Source: Lutjanus erythropterus (lineage: Eukaryota > Chordata > Actinopteri > Lutjaniformes > Lutjanidae). From it: DNA of 64,000 nucleotides. The position numbers were made by a program, and so were the translations under genes. Below are positions 13,801 through 28,800 of the stretch, piece after piece (the stretch's first letter is position 1; each line of letters begins with the position of its first letter). The stretch is taken from positions 18,830,204 to 18,894,203 of the forward strand of contig CM034609.1 of the NCBI GenBank assembly GCA_020091685.1, given 5' to 3'. Under the pieces are notes generated by a model. The model was not told where the DNA came from, did no database searches, and saw nothing but the letters and a program-made list of their open reading frames with translations.

Positions 13801-16800
13801 CTAAGTCCCTTCTCCATGGGAAGTGTTACGATAGGTGAGGAGGACACAGAGGACAGAAATCAGATGAACATTGAGAAATCGTTTGGGATCCTCACCGGTG
13901 ATCCATTATGTCGTTCTGAACTCTATGCTTTTGAATCAAAATAAGCCCTGATGAAATTATACTTTGTAAATCTTCAAAATTGTGAAACACCCTACAAAGC
14001 AGTGTAACACTTATTTCAAAAAGATCCAGATTACTAAATAACTGATGCATAACTCTTTTATATGCCAAATTTATATAGGCAACATATTATCCTATATTGT
14101 ACTTAGAGAATGCTCTTAAAACCGTCACAGACAATGAAAAATGTAATGGTACCCACACTGGCAGAATCATTCCTCAAGGAAATATTAGAGCAGAATTTAA
14201 ATTCCCAGAGGGGGCAATTTGCTTTACAGACAGTTGTACGACACAATTAGATACAATCAGTCACGCACAAACACAGCACAAGATCCATATCTCCTACACT
14301 GTCGCCATGAATCAAGGAAAAGATAATGATATCCAGGGTTATGGCTTGTTTAAAACATCAATATCAGATGATATAAAGGACAATCTGTATCTCTTTTGAG
14401 GGTCTAAAACTATAGACGGTGTCTTGAGATGACCCTCACTTCATACAGGTGCTGAAGACAATTAAAGGTAGCAACGGTAATCTTATAAAACAGCAGAAGC
14501 ACATGCACACAACATAGACAACATAGGCTCGAACTGATGACAACTCACATAATACCTAAAGAATGTGGCACCTCGAGATCCACTGGCTCGCTGAAACAAC
14601 TCCTGCTTCCTCAAGCCTGGTGCCATCCTGAAATAAATAAACTCACCAAGTCCTCCTCTCTTTCTCTATATTGTGTGTATGTTGTTTTTTTCTATTATGA
14701 TTCCAAAGATAGAAAAAAAAACCTCTTTGTCATCCCTGCTGCTGCTGCTGCTTGAGAGGACCGTAGTTTTGTGATTTATGTTTTTTCATTTAATTCCCAG
14801 TGTGAAAAAGCCTTCCGACTGACATAGAAAGAGACAGACTCAATAAAAGAGGACAATTTTGTGAAATATTCTTCTCAGCTCCTATATAAGTGCACATTTC
14901 ATAATTTCATAATTTTTAAAATTCTCATCTGTTTTTCTTTACCTTTCTTTTCTCGCCCCTCAGGTGGTTTGATAAATCCTTCTCCATTGTGATCTACAAG
15001 AATGGGAAGAGTGGACTGAATGCAGAGCACTCCTGGGCTGACGCACCGACAGTGGCTCACCTTTGGGAGGTGTGTGTGTTTGTTTGCCTAACAAATATGA
15101 ATTTTTGCTCACCAATAGCATTTATCCACCACTGTTTCTTGTAAGTCAACGAACCCTTTTCCGAGAATCAACCGAGTATAGAGAAAGAGAACATGGAGTG
15201 AGTCTGCTGCATGTATTTGTGAAGAGAAAGAGCCTCACAGCTGTACTGAGAAGACTGGCATAAGGTAGAAATCTCAAAACAAGGTTCTTCTTGTGCCTGG
15301 GACGCTAATGGTTCCAGTGTAAACAAGCCAACGTGCTTGTCTAGTTGCATCCTGTACTTAGGTCCACCCAAGACATTTGTGAGTACTTTAAAGGAGTCTT
15401 TCTCCAAGGCTGAGCACTGTGGAAAGAGGTCTGACTATCAGAGCCTAAATGCATTACCAACATTTAAATGAATGAGTGAACTGGCGCTTTTGCCACAGTG
15501 CCTGATTTGGTATGAAAACCGGCTAACAGTGGCCTTGCATTATCACAGTCAGTGACATATCAGTTATATGTTAGTTCTACCATTGAAGTCCAATCCATGC
15601 TTTGTGGTACTTTCAGATCTTTGTAGCTGAAAGGGAACAAAAACGTGGTTCATATAAAATGCCCACCATGACCTTTTGGCATGTCAGAATAAATAAGAGA
15701 CCTAAAAATGAATGTTTTGACTATTTCAGTCTGTATTTGTGTTGTGCACTAGTTTCTGTGTAAATATGAGCCCATCTGTTCCCTCTTCCAGTACACCCTG
15801 GCTACAGATGCCTTCCAGCTGGGCTACACTGAGGATGGACACTGCAAAGGAGAGGTGGACCGCTCACTGCCCCCACCACAGAAGCTTGTCTGGGACATTC
15901 CCTCTGAGGTACTTACAACCTCCAAGATGTGTCTGTTGTAACATTGTGACCCTCATTTGCTAGTTTTCCCTGGAGACAGAGGTGGGAAAGGCCAGAGCGT
16001 GCACAGTTTTGGTGTGCACCTTTGGATTGACCTGCACATAAGTGAAAGAACTCATGATTACACTTTTTGCTTAACATCTTCAGGGCAGACAAATCAACTG
16101 GAGAGAAAAGATGTGTGAGAGCCTGATACTGAAATAAAATCATTAATTTTTCATTAGTATGTTAATATAAAAACGGAGCACTAAAATGCAATAATTGTGT
16201 AGAGTAATAATATAATTCAGTATTGATTTGGAGTCACTGGGCCACATGCCAAGGAAACTTCTGAAAAAACTATTTTCTAATCACATAATTATGTAAAAAT
16301 AATTATACATTGGCAAACAGAATAGGTGAACCACATGAAAAAACACAATACATCATTTTTTAATCTTAATTTTCACAAAGTCATTATGAAGATTTTCAAA
16401 ATAAAATACGATAACTTACTGATGGTCCCTAAGTGAACTGACAGAAGTTAATGCAGCACTTGTTGCTTCTGATCAGGGAGAGACAGGATGGTATAAATGC
16501 ACCAAAGCAGTTCCTGATGAAAGGAACTATAGTAGTTTGGCCAAAAGAGAGCTTCAGAATTTTCAACAAAGGCAGCAGTCCCTTGGGCCGCCTGGGTAGC
16601 TCAGTTAGTAGAGCGTGCGCCCCATGTATGGAGGCTGTCACACCTTCAAAACAACAACAAAAAAAAACAGCTCCCCTTTGAGTTACTTATGCAGGCCCAG
16701 ACAGACCCCTTATGATCATATCGTACAGTGTTATGCACACGCCTGAATGCTTTCATTCACTACCTGCTTGTTCAAGCAGGCACAATAATTCAATAGTCAG

Positions 16801-19800
16801 ATTCTTTCCGCTGTTATTTTCATTAGTTCAGGAGCATGTCTTCTTTGGACCATGCTGGCAGATTTCTGGCTTTCTCATGAACCATTTAAATTTGTCTGAA
16901 CTTGCATCATGTCAGAGTGGCAGTAGTGATTAAAACTGTACATTTTTTAGCTTTGTGGTGAGAAGATAAAAGACTTTTTGCTCAGAGCAATGGCTAATTT
17001 CCTCTTGTCATTCTCTTTCTAAGAATACTGCACATACAGTCCCCTACTGTCAAACTTTCCTGACAATCCCTGAATACAAATTCTTAAAAAATCATCTGGG
17101 TTTAAAAATACACCTCAAAAAATCAGACAGGGATGTCTTTTTTATTTTTCATTTTATATATATGAACAGTATGTGGTGCTAAACTATACAAAACATAATG
17201 TGTGATGGTCATATCTTACCAGTACAACTTTCATAAATTAATAATTCTAATAGACTTTTTAGATGAGTATACTAGAGCAGAACCGATACTGGATTTGTCG
17301 ACTGATACTATGACAGAGTAAAAAAATGTCAGTATTGACTGTTGACATGACATTCTGCTGGTAGTTTTAGTCATTATTCATCAATCCAATTCCAATCTAC
17401 ACCACGTCTGCCATGTGTTTTGCAGGCCACAATGATTGAAGGACACACTACACAAGTTACATTGCACAAACTACACAAGCTTTTCAGCATTTCAGCAGCA
17501 GAGCATTTTGCCTGCCTGATTATGTTTACTTACTGGCTGTGGCACCTCTGGTGGAATCACAAGCATTATCTAGATCACTCCGACTGTGGCTGCAACATGG
17601 CGCATATATAAACTTGAAGAAAAAGAAACTGAAATATACGGCTGTTGTAAATGGATATATATAAAGTATACCCTGTTTATTCTTTGAAGTTTGACTTGAT
17701 ATAGAAATGCATGACTAACAAATATTATTTATCATGGCTCCTTTTCATTTATTTATGCTGTGCTGACTGGCATTGGCTACTGGCACCAGGGTCCTCCAAC
17801 TTGCACACCTTAATGGAAAAACTGATGATATCATTCATTAAACAGATCGTATCTTAAGTAGCCCTGATGATCTTTGTTGATGGGAGCAGTTCACTCACAT
17901 AACATCACATAAACTTTCATAGTCTCTCCGAAATCTGGATGCTGCAGAATCAAACCAAACAGTACTTTGGCATACAGAAAGCCCTGTGGGACAGTGAGTA
18001 AGAGTTGTAGCAGTTTTAATACTTTAAATTTTGAATTTCCTGCATTCTGTCTTACCCAAGAAAAAAATCAGAGCAACGTTTTAAAGGCCAGAACATGGTG
18101 CCAAGCTAATTTTGTTCGTCAATAAATCTCTGTCTATTAGTCGAGACCAGTTTCCTCACTTCAGTTTTCGCAGCGCGTTAAACAAGAACTCAGTTCAGCT
18201 GTGAAACAAAGCCTTGACATGACATTCCACTTGTGAAATCAGTTATGAAGCTGAATTCTCTGTGACAAAGTTGAAATGATGCTTGTTATACTGATAACTG
18301 TCTAGAGGAGGAAGGGAGGAACACAGTCCAGCTGTGATGGATCCGGGACAACAATAGCACAGCATTTAGTCCACAGCGGTCTTAGAGGTCAGTAGATTAC
18401 GTGGGCTTTCACAATACAACAACATAGTGGTTAACAACACTGTTAACTGACCGCTAAATGCTCCCATGCATTTGTCCTTGGAGATAAAGTGGAGCAGTTG
18501 AGGAGTAAAGGACTGTGACTGAGCCTTTTACATGACGTGAGGACGTTGGACTAGATCAGGGGTGCTGGATTTGATATTTTGAAAATACTTGAGGGCCTAC
18601 TGTCAGACACACTGTGTTGTACCAGTTTCATTTAGACTGCAGTAACCAGCCACTCACTGTGTAAGTCGCACAGGCGTGAACAGGTCTCAGGGCAACTTTT
18701 TTGCACTGGTGCTACAGAGGTTGAAATATTGTCTTTATTTGGTCATAATGATAAAGAGACACGTTGCACTGGAAGGGTTCAAGTTCTGTTCAGTATATTT
18801 AAAAAAAACAGAGGAATGAGTGGGCGGCAACTACTACTAAAAATGTCTCTCCATGTCCAGAAGCAGAAGAAACAATTAAAGGATCTGCGACACTCAGCTT
18901 CCTCTTTTGTTGCCAAGCTAGACCATGCTGTGCCAACAAATTCCAATGGGCAGTGCAGGCATGACTAAGTAGGTCAGCTCTGGTCAAAACAAGACCACCG
19001 ACTAAGCAGATATTGTATTCAAACCTTTGAAATGTTCTTAATCCATCCCACTTAAGGTGAATCAGAGTGATGATTTGCATGTTTTGGTATCCACAAGTTA
19101 CTGTCTAACACTATATTTGTGGGTTAAATTTACTGTAGTGCAGCATTTTGACTATGTTGTTGGGTGATATTGTAGGTGCTGTAGGTTTATGCAACTCTGT
19201 TACAGAACACGGTTGTAAATTTGAGTGCAGCACTGTTTTCAGCATCTGGTTAACAACACATCAAGTAGTTTCATTTTGAATCAGCGCATTTGGGCCAGCT
19301 TGAAGTTCTTTGTCTTTGCTCCCCAGCATTACACGCCTCCCTCTCGTATCCTGATTCAGTTAACGCCAAACATTTGTATCCGTAATGGACTGTGTTAACT
19401 GTGTTAGCAAATGCAGGAAACTGCCTCGAATTGCTGTGAGGATGAAGTTGCTGGCGGTGGCTGACTGCTGTTTGTTGAGAGGTAATGATGTATTCAATGT
19501 AAAACATATTTACAATACTGTCACCTTCGTCTGCAGTATGTAAATGAAGAATGAAGTGATAGCTGTGGCCAGAGGCATTATGTTTTTGGTCTTTTATTTC
19601 ACCAAACTTGACTCAAATGACCACTTGGACTTAAAGATATAGAATTTGAACTGTGACCTCACAAAACATGTTTTTGCCCAGAACTCAAGAATTCATATGC
19701 CAATTATGACAAAATTAACACAAATATCTAATAGGACAAAATGATGATGTGATGTTTGTGACATTTTTATATCCAAAAGGTCAAAGGTCAGCTTCACTGC

Positions 19801-22800
19801 GATATCACAATGTTCAGTCCTCTGTGCTCCTCTACAAAAATAATCTCTAAGTGAAGATAGCATGTTTTTCTCTGGAATTTAGTTTTCATATATTAGTCTT
19901 CATATATTATACAAGTCTGGACACACATGGAAGTAAACTGCAACTTGACTGGTTGTTGGAGGCAAATGACCACAAGGTGGCAGTTCTAGTTTTCCATATG
20001 GTGTCATGTATTAAAAGACCCAAAAGGAAGACTGTAAGTGGACTTAAAGGGGGGATGGGAATTGAGAACTGGTTGCAGAGTTGCACAATCCATCAGAATT
20101 GTATTTCTCAGAGCCTATCAGTTCCTTTTTTTGATGCCAGTTTTTCTGATAGTTGTGCATTACAAAACAATGACAATCAAGCTCACGTTCCTGCTACAGA
20201 TGAAATGATATCAGTTTCATGCTGATAACTGTGATCATTTTGGTCGCTATAGTTGTTATATGTAAGTTTTATACCATTACATCTGTAACGTCTACGCTGT
20301 TAGAAAAATGCAACAAGAAGAAGTTGTGGTTCAGAGGAAAAAACAGTCCAAAGTGTGGGTTTGTTTCACAAAGAAGGATGACAACAGTGCTACTTGTGGT
20401 CTGCGAAGTGGAACATGAGAAATATGCTGAACTATACATATAAAAGGAAACGTAGCTTCCCTATACTTGGCAGTGTTTGTGTTTTTTTTCTACCCACTGA
20501 ACGCAGCATGTGACCCTGAAACTTTTGAATCTTTTGCTCCATCCACGAACAGTTTTGGACCTCCAGCATGTTACACAACAACTGGGGCATCATCTGCTGT
20601 TTACTGTTTGCAGGGGTTTATATGAGTGGCTGAGTTAGAGGAGTTGCCAGGGTTTGCTGGCCATCCTTGATATCTGATTGGCCGACCTGAGTGCCACTCA
20701 AAATTAATCTAACTGGCTGATTGGATGAGTGGCCCCGCCCCTGATCTGAGAGGGAAAGTCATGAACATGAATAGTATCAGTGAAGAGGCAAAACAGGAAT
20801 CAAACAGAACAAACGGTCCTGGGTCCAGGGACATACAAAAACAAAGTAAATTAGTTACAATTAAAATTAAAGCAGCATTTTGTGCACTGCTATCCAAAAG
20901 CTGTTTTACCTTTTACTCTTTTCCTTCCTTCACTTCCTTTTATTGTTGATGTCGGATGGATTGTTGATTGAATGTTTGGTTGTTGCAGGCAGTACATGAG
21001 TTTCTTAAACCACTCAACTTCTTGTCTTCCTTTCGTGAAAAAAATCCTTCTTTCTTTTCTTTTGTTCTCATACTTTTTCCCTCTCATAATTACGTCAGCA
21101 TTATGAGATACTAGTTCAGTACAGTGAGAGAAGTCACAATTGGAAAAAAAAAAACTATAATCACCATTTTTCCTGCTACACCTGACAAAACAACTTTGGA
21201 AGGTAGAGCTCTTGGTGGTCAGCCAAGGGTTGGGGGAACTTGTCCGAGTGCTGAAAGGCTGAGGAAGCAAGAGTCGCCTATTGTCACGTAACCGAAATAG
21301 AAAAGTGAAAGCATGTAAAAAGAAGGAGGAAATTGCTGATGAGATGGGATAAGATGAGATTAAACGCAAACGTACTGTAAAGTTTTAGTGCAGCTATGGA
21401 ACAGATAATTAAAAGGTGTTTGAGCAACTTTAACTCTCAAGAGAACCATTTGGAACAATGGAATAGCATCATCCATGTTACCGAAAGTGTTTTGACCAGG
21501 ATGTTGTTGTTGGAGGAGAATGCAAGGTATTTTTCACAGTGCACGACGAGTTTATGCAGAACCCTCTTCTCCTCCAACCAGCTCTAATGACTCCAGCGTA
21601 GTTCCCAGAGGAGAGCTGTTCAATCAGTTTGTTCAGTTTCATTTGGTTGCTGTCTCTGATGCCGCTGCGCCAGCACGTTGCAGTAAGTATGGGTTCACAG
21701 ATTGCTAGTTAAAAGGCAGTTTCGTAGAATCACTGTAACAGGGAGTGGCTGAAGACATTTGTTACGTTTATGACTCCACGCAAGCAAACGTGGCCAGAGG
21801 CATTGTATTTTTGGGCTGTCTATTTTTGTCGATCCCATTCTTGAGAAGGTGATAACTCAAAATCTCCTTGAAGAAATCTCTTCAAACTTGGCACAAATGT
21901 CCACTCAGACTCAAGAATGAATTGATTAGTTTCTGGTGATATTGATATTTGGCATCTGTTGATATTTTGGGGACACTTTCCCCAAAAAGGGGGGGACTTT
22001 CTTCAACTTCAACTTAACACCTTGTATTAAACTCCTTCAGTGTTTTCATGGCATCTAATGCATGAGTCTTGACAGACATGAATGTAAACCGCAACTTGAC
22101 TGGCTGGCTGAGGTATGCAACCGTGAGGTGGTAATTCCAGTTTCACTCATAATCTAAGGAATACACCCTAGCTTGGCACTAACAAACTAGTCTATCTCAC
22201 CCTCCCTGCCCTGGTATGATTTGTCTGGTTAAATCCTTTGAACACCCACACAGGTCTTATCAGTTAATCTAGCTACAATCTCTTCTCAGATTTGTGTGGG
22301 TGTGTATAGATTGTAAATAAATGACATCCTCCTGAGTCTTGTGTTTGCTTTTCAAGACCTGTTAGAAGTGGACAAATTATATCTATCATTCTTATTGGTA
22401 GATAGGATTTGTGACTTAAAAACTTCCTGTCAAGGCTCCAGCTCACCTTCAACTTGAGCAGAGGTTTTATTAGACGGAATGACTAAAAAAAAACCTGTGT
22501 GGGTGGTCAGACCTGATGAATGACCAAAGTCTTGTGTGAGTGAGTGGGTGGGTGAGTGTGTGAGTGAGTGTGTGAGTGAGTGTGTGAGTGAGTGTGTGAG
22601 TGAGTGAGTGAGTGAGTGAGTGAGTGAGTGAGTGAGTGAGTGAGTGAGTGAGTGAGTTTTTTAAGGGCTTGACTGATACTGATACTACTTTTGGGGCCAA
22701 TAGCATTATTAGTGAGTAAAAAATTCTAATATCTATATATATTTTTGCAATGATCCCTGAAAGGTGCTTATCAAACAGATGTAATGGAGGCAGGATATTT

Positions 22801-25800
22801 TACAAGTTAACAACAAACATTATTGTCCAAAATGATATCAGAACACTGAAACACTGAAACGTTTACTAGTATTTTATTAATGATAGAAAACTATAAATAA
22901 AAAACACAAATACAACAAAAAAAAAAATGTAAAGCCTGAATTAAGAAGGATTACATACTCATAAAGTACTGCCTATAAAGCTAAAAAAAAACACAAACAA
23001 TCTGCAATTCTTGCATCATTATTGCGAGAAGAAAATTGAAAATGCCCCACAGAGTGATGTAAGCTTAAAGCTCTTCCCTGTGTGAAGCGTAAAGGTTTTC
23101 ATTTTTCAATTGAAAAAAGAAAGTAGTCTGACAGTGAGGAGAGTGATTTCACTGTTCAGTGAGATATCAGCCAGAGGAAACACCAATCAGTGGTCTAACT
23201 GAGTCGTCTGACTGGGACTTTTGCCACTGGAAACCACCTCACAGTTTAGATTGCAGAGTTCTCATTGCTTCAGTAGTAAGCTATTCGATCTTCAGCTGCT
23301 GAAGAGAGAGTCTCGGATTTTCCCCCTGCGTGCTTTCCCCCCCCCCCCCGACAGTTAAGTTTATGTCTCAAAACACGTACTGAAAAAAGAAACGGAAAAA
23401 GGAAGCAGGTGGGAGCAACCCTGGAAACCTGTATTTCAAGACTAGTTTCATGCTGATTCATAGTCCATTCATGTACTGCACATGAATGGACTATGAATCA
23501 ACATTTGTAACCATATACTCATCTTTTTCCTTTTTATTCTTTGTCATAAACCTGAGAAAGTGTAGATGTGTCAGAGGATTGTGTGGCTCCATGTGTTTAT
23601 TATTAAGTATTTTTGGTTTTTTATTATATAGAGACAGACGAACATAGGCAGGAAAGGGGGTAGAGTGAGGGGGTGACATGAAGCGAAGGGCTGCAAGCTT
23701 CAATGTAAACCGCTGCAGAAGACTGACAGCCTCCGCAAATGTGGCGAATGCTCTACCAAATGGCCTGACCCGTGTTATTTCCATGTGGGGACTCTCTGGA
23801 AATTGCGTGGTCCAGTTAGGCTAAAGGTTGTATATTCATTTTGTGGCGACTCTCATCATTTCATCACTGCCCACTTATCAGAGGGTTCATTAATGTTTTC
23901 CACAGTCAACACCCACAATCACCTAGCATGTTAGTCAACCACAGAAGTAGTTTTGACATGTCTGTGGAAGCAAAGTGCCATTTTCCTATGGTGCATTGAG
24001 GTCCTTTCCTCACCTGCAGTGGTTTAGTATACTTTAGACAGGGTGTCATAGTTTTCGAGATACATCACTAGAAATGCACTGCCAGCAAAATCGTTATATG
24101 TTCTTAATGTACGGTGCACTTTGTTTCTCTTTTGTGTCATGTTTCTCTGTTGTTTTTTGCGTAAAACAGTAAAATATTCAACTTTTTAGCACAAGGCGTG
24201 GAGTTGCACCACAGGTCAATGTCACATGTGCCCCAGCCAGCCAATCAAATCAAGCAAGAGGCAGGCTATACTACTTTACTACTTCCTTTTTCATTTATGA
24301 TGCCAGTAGTAGATGTGATCTAGCTACCTAGTTAGCTGCTGGACAAAGGATTATGTCAGATGTAAAGGGGGAATTAATAGCTCACCTGATCGTTTCACAT
24401 GTAGACTCTAAAACTAGTATTATCCTCTCTGTGTCCGACATCCTACAGATGGCAATCTAATAAGCATGTGTGGAGCGCTTCCTCCAATCAGACTCCAGAA
24501 AGAGGCATAAACAGATCTAACAGGTGCCTGTCTTCCGTTGTCCATGTATGCACCTATTTGATTTTATAATACAGGCCTTATCTTGTCAGTTGCATGAGTC
24601 ATTCAGTGTTTACAAGAGAAAGTCAAAACAGGAAGGAGAGTGATGAACAGAGAAGAATGAAAATTAAATTGATGCCTTTCTGTTTTGTTTCTTTTCTCCG
24701 CTCACGTTTAATGGGCGTTTTTAAATGCTTCAAACCGCTAAATGTAAAGTCTGTTAAAGACCCTGCCATCATGACTGCAGGTTGGTATCCACCTGCCTGG
24801 GGAGTGATCTTAAGACTGCATTGTATGTGGCAGATAGATTGTGTCTTAGAGATCCTCCTCTGTTGATGGATGGCCACTCCAGGTTAACAAAAATAGCCTC
24901 TGTCACTCCTCTTTCAAACCATCTGTCTTCCCTGGCCAATACGCAAACTGGTATATTGGTCTGTGTGTGGGGGGTTTCCTGTAAACATCGATGTCTTTTA
25001 TGTGCACAGCACAGTCCAAAAAGGCCAGGACCCTGTTTACATACAATACAAATAAGTTGTATTTTCCCAGAAACAACCCGTAAGCTTAAGGGAGACCTTA
25101 AAATACAACTTACGATACACGTAGCGTCATGAAGTCTCTGGGAAACGGGGCCTAGACTGTTCCCTCAGACATCCTCTTGGGTGAAATTGATGTTTTTGTG
25201 GAAAAACTAAGGATTTTTAACAGACGTCACGTCACATTTCTGTGCTTTTCAAGCCCAGCAACACCCTGAGGCAAAAGCTTGTCCACCCCAAGGGCGGAAC
25301 GCGCAGACACAAGCTGGCCTGCGTGCTTCCCCAGCAGTTGGACACCATCTTACAGTCAAGTGACTCTAATGACTCACATGATGCCAGAGTCCTTAACTAC
25401 TCTCATTCACACTTCCCCCCAGGTGACCCTAACGTAACCCAAGCTGATAATAGAAGCACACCCTGTGTTTAGCAGGATGTTGCGCCAGCTTTAATAGGTC
25501 GGGTTTGTTTCGTTGTATTAACAATGAGTCATTTTCTGTATCATTGAGCCGCTTCATTCCCAAAAATAGTCTGTACAGGATATGTAGATGATGAGATATC
25601 AAAACCGAATGCCCAAGTGTATCAGAGAAGGTTCACAGATGAGCTTTGAAGGGGCAGATTTGGTTCAGACTTTACTGTGGATGTGTGTTTGATATAATGT
25701 GTCATCATATTTCCTTAAATTTTGTGTATGCTGTGTTACACACACACGTGCATGTGGACTTGACATCAGATGGAGACGGTAATTTCAGAGCGACTGCACT

Positions 25801-28800
25801 CGTGAACAATGGGCTCCCTTCCTCTGCACTGTTTACGCTGGCCGCCCACTCCTCACTTATCTAAAATCCAGCTCCGGAAACATAATTGTGTTCAGATCCA
25901 GCATTTTTCATGCATTCAGAATGCAACATTTAACTCATCAGATCTCATTCCTGAGTGTGTGCAGTATACATGACCAATCACAAAGAGCTGAGGGCACTTT
26001 TTTTAAACATCATTTTCTGTTTTTACTATTTCTTGGCTACATTTTTGATAACCGCTTAATTTTTGCCAATCTTTCAATCTGAAAAGGAAAAAGGAGAAAG
26101 ATCAATTTCTTCTTTATACTACAGATTAAATGTAGGGTACGTAAATGTTAAGTTTCATTTCAGTTTATTGATAACTGTTGATAATGATTTTAATGACCTA
26201 ATTCTGATAAAGACCTGGAGTGAGTTGCACCAGCTGGTCTGTACTAAACCTGATCCGAGCTGCTAAATTGGTCTTAGTTAAGACTGGTCTTTATAATGGA
26301 CATTACATTGGTTACAATATTTCCCTGTCTTGCTGATTTGTAGTTAATTATCCCTGGTTTACAGCAAGATTGTGGCTGATCAAAGATAAAGAAAGCAATT
26401 ACATTTCATACTGAGGTAAGAAAATTACTAGAGCTGTACAGCCAGCACGGGAAAACGCAGTGTAATAGACAAGAAGCAGCTGACTTGAAAAGGAATAACA
26501 GAGAACATAAATTGTTGTTCAGATAAAATACATGGTTGATGTTTCAACTGATTTCACCAGTTTACTGGTAACTGCAATATCCTCAGTCTCCCTTAAAAAA
26601 GATCAGCTGTTGGTGCAACCGGCCCTTGGAGACAAAAGTTTGAATTTACCCACTTTTTAAAAACTTTTATCCGCCTTACCTTTACTTTAACTACTCTTTA
26701 TTCATCATGGCACAATTTAGACAGAAAAAAACAAAACAATTTCTACACAGTCATTCCACGCTGTTTCTCTTGTTGTGTCACATTTCAGTGGTGCAACTGG
26801 CCAATATACATCACTAGCTGTTTGCGTGTCACTTGTAGCACACTCCATTATCATGGGATATGAGTCGGGGCATATTGCTTATGTGCTTTCAATGTGGCTT
26901 GTATGTGAATGAGACTATTTAATATTACATTGAACAATTTTCTTATTGCTATTGATGAAGTTTGCAGTCAGATTAGACATACAGCAGAGAAAGCACAGTA
27001 TTATCTTCTGTGTACTTCATGGTTTTGCTGGTAAATTTTAAACATGTGTCAGCGTGCCTTGTTTGTGTAATTAGCTGGCATCTCATAAAGATCGTGCTGA
27101 TGCAGCCGCTGAGACATCCTCCATGGAAAATTACATATTTCTTACGTTTCTCAGTTCTGCCTGAAATCATGAGAGGTATTCAACATGCCCAACGACCTGG
27201 GTGTCAGAGTTGCCTGCCGTTAGTCACACTTTGTATATCAGCAGTGACTTGTGTTGTCTTACTGCATATGCATTTAAGAAAGAAACATCACACAAATATT
27301 GTATTCTGTTCAGCACTTAAGTCAAGTTTGGTTGTTTCATCAGTTATCAAAAATGAAAAATAAGGAATAAAGGATAAATTCACTTATTATAGAGAAATCC
27401 CAGTGATAATAGACAAGGTGTAGACATCTCTCTGGATTAGTTCATTCTTAAAAAAGACTAAGAGGCACAACCATGCTTATAGTTTAATGCTAACATCAGC
27501 ATACTAACACGCTCATAAAGGTTTCACTTCTTTGCAGTTTATATCATCCCCCCATCACAACACTGCTCTGGCCTTTAAGGGGAATCCCACCATTATTGTT
27601 TTTGGGATGATTCATCCAGTGTGGGTCTTTTGCTAAAATGTTGCATTCTATATTTAACTTAATTTAATTTAATTTGTTGTTTTCTGACTTGTTTTATGGG
27701 CTTAAACAGCTGTCTGTTGCATCAGGCTTGTAAAAGAGTTATAGATAGATTTCTGGGAAATTTTGATCATTACAAGAAAAGCACAACTCAGTATTTCACG
27801 GTGTTTAACAAATTTTGGAGGCTGATGCAGTTGAAATGTCAGCTTCATGAAAAGTCAGGGGATCACCAAAATAATTTGGATTCAACATCTGGAGACGATG
27901 AATGTATGTACAAAATAATGAGGCAATATTAGTGGAGATATTTCCATTTGCACCACAGTGGCTAAAAATACATTACCAAAAACTGATTCTTGCAAAGAAG
28001 AAGAGAGCAGTAATAATAAATTAGCACAATATCAACAATAGAGTTTTGCGGTTATGTATATTAAACTTAAATTTTAACATTTTAATGATTCTTACATTGT
28101 GCTTACATTTACCTCAGTGTTCCGGTCAGACATCTGCTGCATCGACAGCATCTTTTTTCACTTGTGTTGTATCTTCTTTTGTGAATCATGTCATTTTGTC
28201 TTTTTTCCTTTTCATTTAGAGTTCTTGAGTTGACTCTTGTATTTAAAGCATTCCTGTGTTGATCACCACTGAACTTCAGAGCATATGAGGAAACAGACCC
28301 AGATGCTGACTCTTAAATGAACCGCTGTAGTAAATCAGACGCTAAATTCACAGATTCCAAAGGCATGATCACTGAAAGGAATGTTAATTTGCCCTGTGCC
28401 TTTCGAGGAAACAAAAATGTTTCTCAGATGGGGTAAATGTTGCAGTAGTTCTGACACACACACAAATGATAAAATGGGGTCATGGTTAGGTTGAAAATGA
28501 AAATTGGGGAAAATTGTCATCATGCTTCTTGTGAAACTCAAGAACATTTACTCTTTTTGTGCGGTTGAGGATGCTAGCAAGCAGAGTTGGATCTTGCTGA
28601 CAGTTCTCAGCCTTGAAAAGTCTAATTAACCCCTTTGTTCCAGTTTTTAAGTATCTTTTTCTCTGTCTGTCCATCAGGTTCAGGCCCAGGTGTGCCGCTC
28701 CCTGGCTGTTGCCCAGGTGGTGGCAGATGATGTGGACTGCCACGTATTTCCCTTCAGAGACTTTGGAAAAGGACGGATTAAGAAGCTGCGCATCAGCCCC

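Larger units (their letters stand above)
15909..28677. other. 12.8 kb cpt1 intron rich in repeats
   Basis: The largest intron in the window. It contains a SINE A-box fragment (16.6 kb), a hAT relic (17.3-17.65 kb), a two-copy repeat family (19.6 and 21.8 kb), a GTGA microsatellite (22.5 kb), a perfect 21 bp hairpin (23.45 kb), a SINE (23.6 kb), a hairpin-bearing repeat (25.05 kb) and a possible MITE (26.2 kb). I found no convincing additional or alternative CPT1 exon. Confidence 0.6.

Noticed and set aside
16586-16645. A possible tRNA gene
   Set aside because: Only the D-arm-like A-box region is present, with no T-arm B box or acceptor stem. It is a SINE fragment.
22470-22706. A minus-strand (THSL)n repeat protein
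   Set aside because: It is a translation of the GTGA microsatellite.
25242-25472. A 76-residue plus-strand ORF in the large cpt1 intron
   Set aside because: It has no recognisable motif, no splice signals in the right phase, and no CPT1 similarity.
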